Shown here piece by piece: positions 26,347 to 35,364 of a stretch of DNA of 62,892 nucleotides; position 1 is the stretch's first letter, and each line of letters begins with the position of its first letter. The DNA is from Thiococcus pfennigii (lineage in GTDB: Bacteria > Pseudomonadota > Gammaproteobacteria > Chromatiales > Chromatiaceae). The position numbers and the translations under genes are program-made. The DNA lies in contig NZ_NRRW01000019.1 in assembly GCF_016583835.1 (NCBI RefSeq), forward strand, positions 1 through 62,892. Direction: 5' to 3'. The notes beneath the pieces are model-generated. The model was not told where the DNA came from. It saw only the letters and a list, made by a program, of their open reading frames with translations, and searched no databases.

Positions 26347-26964
26347 ATGGCCAAGACCAAGAGCAGCCGGCGTTGGCTCGACCGGCACTTCAACGACAGC
26401 TACGTGATCCGCGCCCAGAAGCTCGGCTACCGCTCGCGCGCGGCCTTCAAGCTCCAGGAGCTCCAGGACAAGGACCGACTCTTGGGGCGCGGGATGCGAG
26501 TCCTCGATCTGGGGGCCGCGCCGGGGGGCTGGACCCAGGTCGCGGTCGGGCTGGTCGGCCCCGAGGGGGTTGTCGTCGCCCTCGACCTGCTGGAGATCGA
26601 GCCGCTGCCGGGCGCCCTGATCCTGCGCGGCGACTTTCGCGAGGAGGCGGTGCTCGCCGAGCTGATGGCGGCCCTCGGCGAGGCGCCGGTCGATGTTGTC
26701 CTTTCCGATATGGCCCCAAACATCAGCGGCATACCGGCAGTCGATCAGCCGCGTGCGGCGCTGCTCGCGGAACTGGCGCTCGACTGCGCGCGCCGGGTGT
26801 TGAAACCGGGCGGTGCCTTGGTGGTCAAAATGTTCCAGGGCGAGGGGTTCGATGCGCTGCTCGCGGAGATGCGTCGCGCCTTCCGGGCCGTCGCGATCCG
26901 CAAGCCCGCGGCCTCGCGAGCGAACAGCCGCGAGTGCTATCTGGTCGCCAAAGGCTTTCGCTGA
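26347..26964 (+). CDS. rlmE: RlmE (FtsJ/RrmJ) 23S rRNA 2'-O-methyltransferase
   Basis: Methylates U2552 of 23S rRNA in the ribosomal A-site. The 205-aa product has the SAM motif LDLGAAPGGWTQVA, the catalytic tetrad region (K in YRSRAAFKL, D in SDMAPNISG, K in VVKMFQGEGF, E of SRECYLVAKG). GAGGGGC is the ribosome site. It is upstream of ftsH, as in E. coli. Confidence 0.97.
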   Translation: MAKTKSSRRWLDRHFNDSYVIRAQKLGYRSRAAFKLQELQDKDRLLGRGMRVLDLGAAPGGWTQVAVGLVGPEGVVVALDLLEIEPLPGALILRGDFREEAVLAELMAALGEAPVDVVLSDMAPNISGIPAVDQPRAALLAELALDCARRVLKPGGALVVKMFQGEGFDALLAEMRRAFRAVAIRKPAASRANSRECYLVAKGFR

Positions 26965-27056
26965 TCGGGCGATGCTGATAGCTTCTCCGACAATTTTCAA
27001 TGAGGCCGGGTCCTGCTGGCCGCCGCTTCATCGAGGGACGCGTTCTCGTGGGTGAC

Positions 27057-28991
<1,935 letters not shown>

Positions 28992-29023
28992 CGGCGCGAC
29001 GACGGTCGTCGTTCGGGGGGCGC

Positions 29024-29851
29024 ATGGGGGAGGTGATCGATTGCGCGGGGCGCGCGCTGGATGCGACGCGTCCCCTCGTCATGGGCATCCTCAACGTGAC
29101 GCCGGACTCCTTCTCCGACGGGGGCGCCTTCCTGTCGCTCGACGCCGCCCGGCGCCACGCCCTCCAGATGGTCGAGGACGGCGCCGACCTCATCGATGTC
29201 GGCGGCGAGTCGACCCGTCCCGGTGCCGCCTCGGTCTCGGGCGACGAGGAGCTGCGCCGGGTCCTGCCCGTCGTCGAGGTCCTTGCCGGCGAGTTGCCGG
29301 TACCGATCTCGGTCGATACCTCGCGCCCTGAGGTCATGCGCGCCGTGGCCGCGGCCGGGGCCGGCCTGATCAACGATATCCGCGCGCTACGCTGGCCCGG
29401 CGCCCTGGAGGCGGCCGCCGAGGCGGGCCTGCCGATCTGCCTGATGCACATGCGCGGCGAGCCTGGCACGATGCAGCGGGCGCCGCATTACGACGACGTC
29501 GTCGGCGAGGTCGCTGCCTTCCTCGGCGAGCGGATCGCTTGCTGCGAGGCTGCCGGGATCCCAGGCGAGCGGCTCCTCGTCGATCCGGGCTTCGGCTTCG
29601 GCAAGGATTTGGCTCATAATCTCGCGCTGCTGGCCGGCCTGCCGCGGATCGCCGACCTCGGTCGGCCACTGCTCGTGGGGCTGTCGCGCAAATCGATGAT
29701 CGGCGCCCTGACCGGTCGGTCCGTCGGCGAGCGGGTCCACGGCAGCGTTGCCGCGGCCGTCTTGGCCGTCGAGCGCGGCGCTCGCATCGTCCGTGTCCAT
29801 GACGTGCGCGCGACCGTCGAGGCGTTGCGCGTCGTCACGGCTCTCCTGTGA
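29024..29851 (+). CDS. folP: Dihydropteroate synthase
   Basis: Condenses p-aminobenzoate with dihydropterin pyrophosphate in folate synthesis. The 275-aa TIM-barrel product has VMGILNVTPDSFSDGG, DLIDVGGESTRPGA, the pterin-site DPGFGFGKDLAHNL and VGLSRKSMIG. ATG 29024 follows a G-rich ribosome site. Order ftsH-folP-glmM is conserved in gammaproteobacteria. Confidence 0.97.
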   Translation: MGEVIDCAGRALDATRPLVMGILNVTPDSFSDGGAFLSLDAARRHALQMVEDGADLIDVGGESTRPGAASVSGDEELRRVLPVVEVLAGELPVPISVDTSRPEVMRAVAAAGAGLINDIRALRWPGALEAAAEAGLPICLMHMRGEPGTMQRAPHYDDVVGEVAAFLGERIACCEAAGIPGERLLVDPGFGFGKDLAHNLALLAGLPRIADLGRPLLVGLSRKSMIGALTGRSVGERVHGSVAAAVLAVERGARIVRVHDVRATVEALRVVTALL

Positions 29852-29879
29852 TGGACCGACAGACGCGACAAGGCGCCTG

Positions 29880-30019
29880 AACCACGAAGGACACGAAGAG
29901 CGCGAAACGAAAAGGTATCAATGGGCTGCGCGATCGGTGCTGGGCGTCGCCGAAGGATGAAGGATTTGCCTGACGTGATTCGTCGTTTTCCTTCACCTTT
30001 GCGCCTTTGCGGTTTCAAT
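29880..30019. repeat. Imperfect inverted repeat of CCACGAAGG/ACACGAAG units between folP and glmM
   Basis: Left arm ACCACGAAGGACACGAAGAG then CGCGAAACGAAAAGG; right arm, read in reverse complement from 30019, TTGAAACCGCAAAGGCGCAA. Same architecture as the elements at 17474-17575 and 25970-26080. It fills most of the 214-bp gap. Confidence 0.75.
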
Positions 30020-30065
30020 CCGCCGGCTCCGAGGTGTAAGAGTTCGCGATTGAGGGAGGGGACCC

Positions 30066-31427
30066 GTGATTCGCAAGTATTTCGGCACCGACGGCATCCG
30101 CGGTCGGGTCGGCGAGGCGACCATCAGCCCGGACTTCGTGCTGAAGCTCGGTTGGGCGGCGGGCCGGGTGCTCGGCCGCGGCAATGGCCGCACGGTGCTG
30201 ATCGGCAAGGACACCAGGATCTCGGGCTACATGTTCGAGTCGGCCCTCGAGGCGGGTTTGGTCGCGGCCGGTGTCGATATTCGCCTGCTCGGGCCGATGC
30301 CGACCCCAGGCGTCGCCTACCTGACGCGGACCTTCCGGGCCAGCGCCGGGATCGTCATCACCGCCTCGCACAACCCCTATGAGGACAATGGCATCAAGTT
30401 CTTCTCGGCCGATGGAGACAAGCTGCCGGACGACCTGGAGCTGGCCATCGAGGCCGAGTTGGAGCGGCCGTTGCGCACGGTCGAGGCTGGGGCGCTCGGC
30501 AAGGTGCGGCGCGTCGAGGACGCGAGCGGTCGCTACATCGAGTTCTGCAAGGGCACGGTGCCGGCGGCGCTGAGCCTGAAGGGCCTCAAGCTGGTCATCG
30601 ACTGCGCGAACGGGGCGACCTACAACATCGCCCCCTATGTCTTCGAGGAACTCGGCGCCGAGGTCGTGCGGGTCGGAGCGCAGCCCGATGGCTTCAATAT
30701 CAACCGAGGCGTCGGTTCGACGGCGGCCGCGACGATGGCGAGGATGGTCGTCGACGAGGGCGCCGACCTCGGCATCGCCTTCGACGGCGACGGCGACCGG
30801 GTCCTGATGAGCGACGCCGACGGCAACATCGTCGATGGCGATCAGCTCCTCTACATCATCGCCAGATCGCGCCATGCCGTCGGCCAACTGGTTGGCCCCG
30901 TCGTCGGTACCCTGATGAGCAATCTGGGCCTGGAGCACGCGCTGCGGCGGCTCGGTCTCGGGTTCGCTCGTACCCCTGTCGGCGATCGTTACATCATGGA
31001 ACGACTCAAACGCGACGGCGGGGTGCTTGGCGGCGAGCAATCGGGCCACATCATCTGCCGCGATCGCACGACGACCGGCGACGGCATCGTCGCCGCGCTC
31101 CAGGTCTTGGCGGCGTTGATCCATGCCGAGCAATCCCTCGCCGACCTCACGAGCGAGGTGCGCCGCTATCCGCAGGTACTGATCAACGTCCCGGTGCGTG
31201 AGCGCCCGCGCGAACTCTTCGCGGTCCCGGGCGTCGCGGACGCCGTCGCCGAGTTCGAGCGCGAGCTCGGCGACGGCGGGCGGGTGCTGTTGCGCCCCTC
31301 GGGCACCGAGCCGCTCGTGCGGGTCATGGTCGAGGGCGTCGATGGGGCGCAGGTCGCTCGGCTGGCCGAGGGGCTGGCCGGGCGGGTACGCACCCTGATC
31401 GGGATGCCGGTTGAGCCGCTCGGCTGA
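30066..31427 (+). CDS. glmM: Phosphoglucosamine mutase
   Basis: Interconverts glucosamine-6-phosphate and glucosamine-1-phosphate for UDP-GlcNAc, peptidoglycan and lipid A. The 453-aa product has the N-terminal [11 protein letters not shown] motif, the phosphoserine loop [11 protein letters not shown] (Ser101), the metal loop [11 protein letters not shown], sugar-binding GEQSGHII and the phosphate-binding [15 protein letters not shown] start with GAGGGGACCC upstream. Confidence 0.97.
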   Translation: MIRKYFGTDGIRGRVGEATISPDFVLKLGWAAGRVLGRGNGRTVLIGKDTRISGYMFESALEAGLVAAGVDIRLLGPMPTPGVAYLTRTFRASAGIVITASHNPYEDNGIKFFSADGDKLPDDLELAIEAELERPLRTVEAGALGKVRRVEDASGRYIEFCKGTVPAALSLKGLKLVIDCANGATYNIAPYVFEELGAEVVRVGAQPDGFNINRGVGSTAAATMARMVVDEGADLGIAFDGDGDRVLMSDADGNIVDGDQLLYIIARSRHAVGQLVGPVVGTLMSNLGLEHALRRLGLGFARTPVGDRYIMERLKRDGGVLGGEQSGHIICRDRTTTGDGIVAALQVLAALIHAEQSLADLTSEVRRYPQVLINVPVRERPRELFAVPGVADAVAEFERELGDGGRVLLRPSGTEPLVRVMVEGVDGAQVARLAEGLAGRVRTLIGMPVEPLG

Positions 31428-31564
31428 TTTCAGCACAATGCCCGGATGCGTCGCCCGCACAGGGCCGGGCGCCGGGTCCCCGGGTTCGATGGTCGCGTCG
31501 ATCGAGGCGCCGCGGGGTTCATCGCGTAGGCTGGGTGAGCGCCCCGGCCGGAAGGAGTCATGCT

Positions 31565-32923
31565 ATGGCGGCGACAACATCGATCCATGGTATGTGGTCG
31601 AGCCGTTTGGCCTTCATCCTGGCGGCGACCGGATCGGCGGTCGGTCTGGGCAACATCTGGCGCTTCCCCTACACGGCCGGCGAGTACGGGGGCGGAGCCT
31701 TCGTCCTCGTCTACCTGATCTGCGTCGCGGCAATCGGTATCCCGATCATGATGGCCGAGATCATGCTCGGGCGGCGCGGGCGGCAGAGCCCGATCAATAC
31801 GATGCTCGCCCTCGCGCGCCAGGAGGGGCGCACGGAGGCCTGGCAACTGCTCGGGTGGCTGGGGATCGTCTGCGGCTTCCTGATCCTGTCCTTCTACAGC
31901 GTCATCGCCGGCTGGACGATGGCCTATGTCGTGCGCGCCGCGGCCGGAGTCTTCCACGGCGCCGACGCGGCGGCGATCGCGGCGGCCTTCGATGGCTTCG
32001 TCGCCGACCCCGAGCGTTTGCTGGCCTGGCATACCATCTTCATGGTCATGGTCGTCCTCGTCGTCGCCCGCGGCGTTGCGAGCGGCTTGGAGCGGGCGGT
32101 GCGGTTTCTGATGCCGGCGCTCTTCGTGCTGCTCGTCGCCCTGGTCGGCTATGCGATGACGACGGACCACTTCGCGGCCGGCCTGTCTTTCCTGTTCAGG
32201 CCGGACTTCAGCAAGCTCTCCGGCGAGGGGATCCTGAGCGCGATGGGCCAGGCCTTCTTCAGCCTCAGCCTGGGCATGGGCGCGATCATGATCTACGGCT
32301 CCTACCTGAACAGCCAGGCCTCGATCGCCCGCAACACCGTCATCATCGCCGGCCTCGACACCCTGGTCGCCCTCCTCGCCGGGCTCGCGATCTTCCCGAT
32401 CGTCTTCGCCCAGGGGTTGGCGCCCGAGCAGGGCACGGGGCTGGTCTTCAAGGTCTTACCCATCGCCTTCGGCCAGATGCCGGGCGGGCAGTTGTTCGGT
32501 ACCGTCTTCTTCCTGCTGCTGGTCTTCGCCGCCTGGACCTCGGCGATCTCGCTCCTCGAGCCGATGGTCGCCTGGCTCGTCGAGAACCTCAGCCTCGGGC
32601 GGGTGCGGGCCTCGGTGCTCGCCGGCATGACCGTCTGGCTCCTCGGTGTCGCCTGCCTGCTGTCGCTGAACGTCTGGTCCGAGATCACGGTCTTCGGCCT
32701 GGGTTTCCTCGCGCTGTTCGATTTCCTGACCGCCAATATCCTGCTGCCGCTCGGTGGCCTGCTGATCGCAGTCTTCGCCGGCTGGGTCCTCTCGCGCGCC
32801 GCCTCCGTCGACGAGTTCGCGATGGGCGAGGGTCTCGGCTATCGGCTGTGGCGCCTGCTGATCCGCTTCGTGGCCCCCATCGCGGTGGCCATCGTCTTCC
32901 TTCACGCCATCCAGGTCTTTTGA
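31565..32923 (+). CDS. Sodium-dependent transporter, neurotransmitter:sodium symporter family
   Basis: Inner-membrane Na+ symporter of the SNF/NSS (LeuT-fold) family; substrate probably an amino acid, not determinable. The 452-aa product has the TM1 signature GSAVGLGNIWRFPY, the substrate/Na region SFYSVIAGW and about eleven hydrophobic segments. ATG 31565 follows GGAAGGAG. It sits ahead of ratA-rnfH, as in other gammaproteobacteria. Eleven segments rather than LeuT's twelve is common in bacterial members. Confidence 0.93.
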   Translation: MAATTSIHGMWSSRLAFILAATGSAVGLGNIWRFPYTAGEYGGGAFVLVYLICVAAIGIPIMMAEIMLGRRGRQSPINTMLALARQEGRTEAWQLLGWLGIVCGFLILSFYSVIAGWTMAYVVRAAAGVFHGADAAAIAAAFDGFVADPERLLAWHTIFMVMVVLVVARGVASGLERAVRFLMPALFVLLVALVGYAMTTDHFAAGLSFLFRPDFSKLSGEGILSAMGQAFFSLSLGMGAIMIYGSYLNSQASIARNTVIIAGLDTLVALLAGLAIFPIVFAQGLAPEQGTGLVFKVLPIAFGQMPGGQLFGTVFFLLLVFAAWTSAISLLEPMVAWLVENLSLGRVRASVLAGMTVWLLGVACLLSLNVWSEITVFGLGFLALFDFLTANILLPLGGLLIAVFAGWVLSRAASVDEFAMGEGLGYRLWRLLIRFVAPIAVAIVFLHAIQVF

Positions 32924-32925
32924 TC

Positions 32926-33357
32926 GTGCCGATTGTCAAGAAGAGCGCCCTCGTCGGGCATTCCGCGAGCCAGATGTTTCGACTGGTCGCCGATGTCGAG
33001 TCCTATCCGAAATTCCTCCCTTGGTGCCATTCGGCCAAGCTGCTCTCGCGGGGCGAGAACGAGCTCTGTGGACAGATCGAGGTGGCGCGCATGGGGATCC
33101 GTCAGACCTTCAGCACCCGCAATCGCTTCGTGCTCGACGAGTGGATGGACCTCGAGCTGCTCGATGGCCCGTTTCGCAAATTGAGTGGCCGCTGGACCTT
33201 CATCGCGTTGCGCGCCGATGCCTGCAAGGTCGAGCTGGAGCTCGATTTCGAGTTCTCCGGGAAGGTCATCGATAAGGCCTTCGGCGCCGTCTTTCACCAG
33301 ATCGCCAACACCCTGGTCGATGCCTTTTGTCAACGCGCGGATGAGGTGTACAAGTGA
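32926..33357 (+). CDS. ratA: RatA/PasT START-like (Coq10-type) protein
   Basis: SRPBCC/START-fold protein of the RatA-Coq10 family. The 143-aa product has VPIVKKSALVGHSASQMFRL, then VADVESYPKFLPWC, which is the family signature. In E. coli RatA was described as a toxin blocking ribosome subunit joining; eukaryotic homologues bind coenzyme Q, so a quinone role is equally possible. GTG 32926 begins 2 bp after the transporter stop. Its stop overlaps the rnfH GTG start. Confidence 0.92.
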   Translation: MPIVKKSALVGHSASQMFRLVADVESYPKFLPWCHSAKLLSRGENELCGQIEVARMGIRQTFSTRNRFVLDEWMDLELLDGPFRKLSGRWTFIALRADACKVELELDFEFSGKVIDKAFGAVFHQIANTLVDAFCQRADEVYK

Positions 33358-33665
33358 CCGAGCAGCGCATCAAGGTCGAGGTGGCCTACGCCAAGCAGCG
33401 CGAGCAGGCCCTGCTGGAGATCGAGGCCGAGCGCGGCATCACGGTGGCGCAGGCCATCGAGCGCTCGGGGATCCTAGGGCGTTTTCCGGAGATCGATCTC
33501 GCCGTCAACAAGGTCGGTATCCACGGCAAGGCGGCGAGGCTCGATCAGCCGCTCGCGAGCGGCGACCGGGTCGAGATCTATCGCCCGCTGATCGCCGATC
33601 CGAAGGCCGCCCGCAAGCGGCGCGCCGGCGAGGCCAGGAAGGAGAGCCGGGCAGCGTCGGCCTAG
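33354..33665 (+). CDS. rnfH: RnfH/RatB family ubiquitin-fold protein (UPF0125)
   Basis: 103-aa beta-grasp protein (RIKVEVAYAKQREQALLEIE, AIERSGI, VGIHGKAARLDQPLASGDRVEIYRPL). It forms a two-gene unit with ratA and overlaps it by 4 nt; its cellular role is unknown. The TAG stop lies within a CTAG that begins a MITE-like sequence. Confidence 0.93.
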   Translation: MTEQRIKVEVAYAKQREQALLEIEAERGITVAQAIERSGILGRFPEIDLAVNKVGIHGKAARLDQPLASGDRVEIYRPLIADPKAARKRRAGEARKESRAASA

Positions 33666-33728
33666 TGCAAGACTGCGGAATCCCCGAGATCGCACGGCGC
33701 GGCCTGCAACCCCGTTGGCGCTCCGGTC
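33662..33728. mobile_element. Partial CTAG-family element abutting rnfH stop
   Basis: Begins CTAGTGCAAGACTGCGGAAT at 33662, the same end as the right end of the 374-bp element (26205 inwards), with similarity for about 52 bp. The far end is not recognisable and it runs into the next copy at 33729, which may have inserted into it. The first CTAG provides the rnfH stop. Confidence 0.65.
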
Positions 33729-33858
33729 CTAGTACAGCAGTGCGGATGTTCCGAGACCGCCTCCAACGACTATCGTTGTCGTTGTCGTAATCGACGATCG
33801 GACTACGATCAGGACAACGACAACGAACAGCCTCGGGATTTCTGAAGTGCTGCACTAG
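33729..33858. mobile_element. CTAG-family MITE, copy 3 (130 bp)
   Basis: Bounded by CTAG at 33729-33732 and 33855-33858, near-identical to the copy at 17928-18057 (one visible difference near the left end, GACCGCC for GACCACC). The close identity indicates recent spread. Confidence 0.88.
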
Positions 33859-33923
33859 AGCCTCTTTGCCGTTTCAACGAATTCCATCCAGGAGGAGGCG
33901 GTCAACGGCCGTTTTTAGGCTGA

Positions 33924-34017
33924 AGGATCGCCATCCGGGCGAGTCTTCCAAGGCGCGAAGCGACGAGGCGACGTCCGCTTCGCTTCATTGTCCGTCGTTC
34001 AGGCGGCTGAAACTGTA
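33924..34017. repeat. Degenerate reverse copy of the multi-hairpin repeat
   Basis: Read on the opposite strand it follows the repeat at 37686-37837 piece by piece: GGATCGCCATCCGGGCGAG, GCGCGAAGCGACGAGGCGAC, CCGCTTCGCTTCATTGTCC and GTCGTTCAGGCGGCTGAAAC. It ends 17 bp after the bamE stop, so it is in the bamE transcript's 3' end. Confidence 0.65.
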
Positions 34018-34033
34018 GGGGCCGCCACGCGGA

Positions 34034-34534
34034 TCATTGGACCTGCTCGTCCTTCTCGCCCTTGACGCGATCGATGGTCCGCTTGAACAGGCCGCGGCGG
34101 TCCTCCCAGTCCGGCACTGTGACGATGAGCGCCTCGGGCTCCTGGTCCGCGGCCCGTTGCGGATCCGGGCGCATGTCCCCCTCGATGCGCGCGAGGGCGT
34201 CGTCCTCGAAGAACAGCGTGAGCCGCTTGGTCTCCATCGGCTCATGGCCGCGGCGCAGCGTGTAGGTGTAGTCCCAACGATCGGCATGGAAGAAGTCGAC
34301 GAGCAGCGGCGTGCCGAGCAGGAAGCGGACCTGGCGCTTGGTCATGCCGGGGCGCAGGCTGTCGACCATGTCCTCGGTGATGATGTTGCCCTGCTGCACC
34401 GGCATCTTGTAGACGAACGGCAGCCGCTCCAGCGCGGAGCCGTCTTCGACGACCGGTTCTTTCTGGCCCTTGCTGGAGCAGCCAAGCACGCCCAAGCTCA
34501 GGCCCAGCACCAAAAAAGTAATAATCTTTTGCAT
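34034..34534 (-). CDS. bamE: BamE outer-membrane assembly lipoprotein
   Basis: Lipoprotein of the BAM complex that inserts outer-membrane proteins. The 166-aa product has a lipoprotein signal (LGLSLGVLGC), then the SmpA/OmlA fold with KMPVQQGNIITEDMVDSLRPGM and LLGTPLLVDFFHADRWDYTY. The C-terminal ~45 residues after the fold are charged and longer than in E. coli. It is divergent from fur, a conserved arrangement. Confidence 0.95.
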   Translation of the reverse strand: MQKIITFLVLGLSLGVLGCSSKGQKEPVVEDGSALERLPFVYKMPVQQGNIITEDMVDSLRPGMTKRQVRFLLGTPLLVDFFHADRWDYTYTLRRGHEPMETKRLTLFFEDDALARIEGDMRPDPQRAADQEPEALIVTVPDWEDRRGLFKRTIDRVKGEKDEQVQ

Positions 34535-34535
34535 C

Positions 34536-34570
34536 TTGTTATCATGGGCGGCAGGCAGATATACATCATA
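34536..34570. promoter_or_regulatory. Divergent promoter region of bamE and fur
   Basis: For fur, TTGTTA (34536-34541) and TATACA (34560-34565) are 18 bp apart. For bamE the opposite strand has TATGAT at 34570-34565. The 82-bp gap is clearly more A/T-rich than its surroundings. No good 19-bp Fur box could be assigned, so autoregulation is not claimed. Confidence 0.45.
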
Positions 34571-34616
34571 CCGCAGAGCGTCCGGCGCGATCACGCCGGG
34601 CGCACCCGGAGAGTCG

Positions 34617-35051
34617 ATGGAAAACCAGCAGATCAAGCAGGCCGGCCTCAAGGTCACGCTCCCGCGGGTGAAGATCCTCAAGATCCTGGAATCGAGCGAT
34701 CGTCGCCACCTGAGCGCCGAGGATGTCTACAAGGAATTGTTGGCCAACGGCGAGGAGATCGGTCTCGCCACCGTCTATCGCGTCCTGACCCAGTTCGAGG
34801 GTGCTGGGCTGGTCTGCCGCCAGCACTTCGAGAGCGGCCAGTCGGTCTTCGAGCTCAATCGTGGCGGCCATCACGACCACCTGGTCTGCATCAAGTGCGG
34901 CAAGGTCGTGGAGTTCGTCGACGAGGTGATCGAGCAGCGCCAGCGGCGCGCTGCCCGGGAGCGCGGCTTCGCGGTTGCCGACCACTCCCTCGTCATCTAT
35001 GGCGTCTGCAACGACTGCGCCGAGGGGCAGCAGGATCAGGACAAATCCTGA
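34617..35051 (+). CDS. fur: Ferric uptake regulator Fur
   Basis: Fe2+-responsive dimeric repressor of iron uptake genes. The 144-aa product has the winged helix (QAGLKVTLPRVKILKILE, LATVYRVLTQFEGAGLV), metal sites (GGHHDHLVC) and zinc cysteines CIKC and CNDC. ATG 34617 follows CCGGAGAG. Confidence 0.97.
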   Translation: MENQQIKQAGLKVTLPRVKILKILESSDRRHLSAEDVYKELLANGEEIGLATVYRVLTQFEGAGLVCRQHFESGQSVFELNRGGHHDHLVCIKCGKVVEFVDEVIEQRQRRAARERGFAVADHSLVIYGVCNDCAEGQQDQDKS

Positions 35052-35364
35052 CGCCGGCCAACGGTCTCGGCCGGTCGTCGCCCGTCGGCACCAGATCGTC
35101 CCGTGTGCGAGTCGCATACGGATCGGCGTTGTGAAGGTCGTATCGCATTGCCGTCCTGGCGTTGCCGCACTGCGGCGGTCCGAGCGATCTGCCGGTGGGG
35201 GCGTCCATCACGATGGCGCGGTGTTTGCGCATGTCGGGCGCGCAGGACGATTGGCCGCACCGGCTAAGGGATCCGAGGGCCTATCCGTGTGGTCCGTGAA
35301 GCGCCGAACGGAGCAGCGTATCCATCTGCGTTAGGCCTGCCGATCGATGGCTTCAGGAACCGGC
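35052..35364. other. Gap downstream of fur; one weak hairpin
   Basis: 313 bp between the convergent ends of fur and the cytochrome gene. CCGGCC (35054-35059) and GGCCGG (35069-35074) form a small hairpin just after fur but without a T-run. No gene or dispersed repeat was recognised. Confidence 0.4.

Noticed and set aside
34505-34616. Fur box for fur autoregulation
   Set aside because: The region is AT-rich with TTATCAT-like words, but no 19-bp palindrome close to GATAATGATAATCATTATC could be aligned.
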